64,000 nt of DNA from Macrocybe gigantea (lineage: Eukaryota > Basidiomycota > Agaricomycetes > Agaricales > Callistosporiaceae). Shown piece after piece: positions 62,101 to 64,000 of the stretch. The notes below the pieces were generated by a model. The model saw only the letters and a program-made list of their open reading frames with translations. It was not told the DNA's origin and did no database searches. The position numbers and the translations under genes are program-made. Position 1 is the stretch's first letter. Each line of letters begins with the position of its first letter. The stretch is from contig SJRY01000245.1 in the NCBI GenBank assembly GCA_011319805.1, positions 434,001-498,000 on the forward strand, given 5' to 3'.

Positions 62101-62584
62101 GCCAGTTACAAACCTCTCTTCTGCATCGCATATTATGAAATTCCCTTTAAGCCCGACTAGAGATCCATGTTTCCTCAGAAAAGTCGCGCATAACGAGTGA
62201 AAGGTCCCCATTGTCACATCTGATGTGGCTTTTTGTCCGATAAGTTGGGTCAATCGTACCCGCATTTCGTTCGCAGCCTTGTTGGTGAATGTGACAGCAC
62301 AGATGGAGGATGGCTCCAAGGACCGAGCAAGGATGAGATATGCAATGCGGGATGTCAACACCTTCGAGCCGCGTCAGGATAGAGGAAAGAGAATAAGCCA
62401 AGTCATGTACAGACTTTCGTTTTGCCACTTCCCGGACCTGCCAGGATCTGGGTAGGCATTGATTCATCATGCTGCACGGCTATGTCCATGACGATTAGGG
62501 CACACTGAGAGCGAGAAAATAAGATCGCAAACCTTTCAACTGAGCTGGGTTGAGCGTCTCCAAAAAAGAGAGCGAGACATCCAT
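59143..62584 (-). CDS. SRS2: UvrD/PcrA/Srs2-type superfamily 1 DNA helicase
   Basis: A 3'-to-5' DNA helicase. Motifs: TQILAGPGSGKTK (Walker A), TSRIAYLILARS, AVTFTNKAANEMRVR (Ia), TMGTFHSLCATFL, RSNSLDFDDLLLYG, LVDEL (II), VVGDPDQSIYSWR (III), LEQNYRSTGSILDASLAIVS (IV), FAILLRFNALSRAFE, GIPCRILGGHKFLER, VNVPSRGIG, KVTISTCHAAKGLEWPVVII (V), and EERRLLFVACTRAQAVLYL (VI). The C-terminal tail has SAQLRATLNE and ends RRLGIGRPVTGYQNKKFKPP. In yeast, Srs2 strips Rad51 from DNA; that function is known for the family, and the tail's PCNA/Rad51 contacts are not identified here. About fourteen introns. Start ATG at 62584. Confidence 0.88.
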
Positions 62585-62821
62585 GCTAGCTCATGAGGCG
62601 CAGCGCGCAAGATACGTCAGGGCGCAGAGTGGAACGGTCAACGTTCTCACCATGACGCGTTAGTCACAAAACATCACGCGCTTGTCACATTCACACCTTT
62701 CCGCAGCATAAGTTACGTAGTACTGTATGGGAAGAGAAGGAAAAGAGACCATATATATTTGCACAAATCGCAATATCCTCGAGATAAATCATGGTGCATA
62801 AACAGTTGAAGTACTTTTTGT
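62585..62821. other. Short spacer between SRS2 and the sugar transporter gene
   Basis: 237 bases, same-strand neighbours; a TATATATTTGC sequence near 62752-62760 is the only notable motif. Confidence 0.4.
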
Positions 62822-64000
62822 CTACGCCTTCTCTGGACCATCGTCGCCCTTTTCATCAGAAAGGAGTCCTAGCCGACGATAGATTGCTTCCTGACGTTCG
62901 CGATCGGCAGCCGCCAAGCTGGAGACTCCTCTGCTGAATACCTCATCCATTTCCTCTAGGGTGAGTCCTAACATTGACAGAGACATGATTAATTGTTTAA
63001 TTTTTGGTTCCCTGTAGGTCTGCGAGCCCTCACCCTTCGTTTCAGGAACCTTCCGTCTACGTCAACAAGCGGCAAAATCCAAAAAGGAAGCGACACTCAC
63101 AAAGAAGAGAACGAAAAGCGCTCCCATGAATGAGAAGGCCTGGGTTTTGCAGGTATTAGTCATGCCAGAGAATAGACTGTCCTGCCTTACGCCGAAGAAT
63201 ACGAAGGTTCCGAAACCCAGATGTTGTAACATTGTGGGTGTCACCTTTCGGTTTGATTAGTTCGGACGACCCCAAAAGGCGAATTTCCTACCTCGCCAAC
63301 TACAACAAAGACAGGGCACAATGCGATGAGCAGCCGTATCCAAGAACACACCAATCTCCCTACCAATGAAATTGTTCATCTGATGGTAAATGTTAATTCT
63401 TCGTTCTGCCGTACTTATATGTGGGGCATACCCAGTTTGATGAAGTAGCTATTGACAGTCCTTTTCCTCGAACACTGAGTGGCCAGATCTGTTGTCATGT
63501 CATGTCATATCACAGCCCTCAGTAATAGCTTAGAATGTCATTACCTCTGCGACTAGAATCCACGCACATGGCCCTAGTAGGGCGAGTAGGTAGATGCTGG
63601 CTCATGTCGACCATACATGACATAAAATATCTTACCCCAGCTATAACCAAACCCTGAGGAAAGCGGAGAGATGGGAATAAAGCGAGAAACGGATCATGAC
63701 GGCACCTACCTATCGCGAAAATCCAGACGAAGACGCAAGCAACCCACCCCGCGGCTAGGAACAGAATAAGAACTAACTTGATGTCGATTAGCCAGAAAAT
63801 GCCTGCCGGAATGACTGAGCATCACACAAATGAGTGAAGAGGGCCGTCCAGAAAATGGAAGAAGGCGCTCACGATGCCCATGAGTTATGGTACAGGCCAG
63901 TCAGAATTGCAACGATAAGGTGACATCTGTAAAGCGATTGAGCTTCGCATCTAGAGTCTAAACGAATGACTGACGCTGCCATCAAAAAGGCACCCGAAAC
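62822..64000 (-). CDS. MFS sugar transporter, 5' end beyond right edge
   Basis: Only the C-terminal part is inside the window. Near the end it reads VTPTMLQHLGFGTFVFFGV, FSFMGALFVLFF, then the sugar-porter signature PETKG and LTLEEMDEVFSRGVSSLAA, and a tail ending LSDEKGDDGPEKA with the stop at 62824-62822. Upstream exons give ILVAEVFPLSVRGK-type segments and WSGWVACVFVWIF-like helices through short introns. The PETKG motif and ELEEMDEVF helix are typical of fungal hexose transporters. Substrate specificity cannot be told. Confidence 0.82.

Overview
This window is nuclear DNA of a filamentous basidiomycete, most likely an Agaricomycete (mushroom-forming fungus). Genes are dense, lie on both strands, and are cut by many short introns of about 48-80 bp with GT...AG ends. 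The protein families (a CBM1-GH5 endoglucanase, a mushroom-type 7-TM protein, a CBM-type secretome mixed with housekeeping genes, a Ty1/copia element) fit a wood- or litter-degrading mushroom. I cannot name the species.

Layout, left to right. 1-7 kb: a metallophosphatase cut by the left edge, a YheT/EMB8 alpha/beta-hydrolase, a 7-TM orphan membrane protein next to a fragmentary relative, and an unrecognised membrane-protein fragment. 7-14 kb: the PP2A catalytic subunit and chaperonin CCT5 diverge from a 118-bp spacer, followed by an AGC-like protein kinase. 14-24 kb: GH89 alpha-N-acetylglucosaminidase, a Sec14 lipid-transfer protein, proline iminopeptidase, a SUN-domain nuclear-envelope protein, and a basic nuclear-looking protein of unknown function only 4 nt upstream of the SUN gene. 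24-40 kb: secreted alkaline phosphatase, splicing factor BUD13, two related MFS transporters, an I-BAR-like protein and Mediator subunit MED19. 40-50 kb: CBM1-GH5 endoglucanase, a SARAF-like ER membrane protein, an OPT oligopeptide transporter, and cytosolic methionyl-tRNA synthetase.

50.4-56.2 kb is a complete Ty1/copia retrotransposon on the minus strand: 309-bp LTRs differing at 3 positions, a perfect 5-bp target duplication (TACAC), a primer-binding site matching the anticodon arm of initiator tRNA-Met, a polypurine tract, and one Gag-Pol frame killed by six nonsense codons. 56-64 kb: an unrecognised basic protein, an Hsp20-like protein, a UvrD/Srs2-type helicase, and the 3' part of a sugar transporter cut by the right edge.

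A feature that cuts across the whole window: at least ten otherwise well-conserved reading frames are broken by the loss of exactly one base in a short homopolymer, always in the same direction. This looks like a systematic sequencing or consensus error, so I annotate those genes as functional. The housekeeping genes do not form one pathway. The visible functional themes are carbohydrate and peptide scavenging (GH5, GH89, OPT, proline iminopeptidase, alkaline phosphatase, MFS) and core nuclear and RNA functions (BUD13, MED19, SUN, SRS2).
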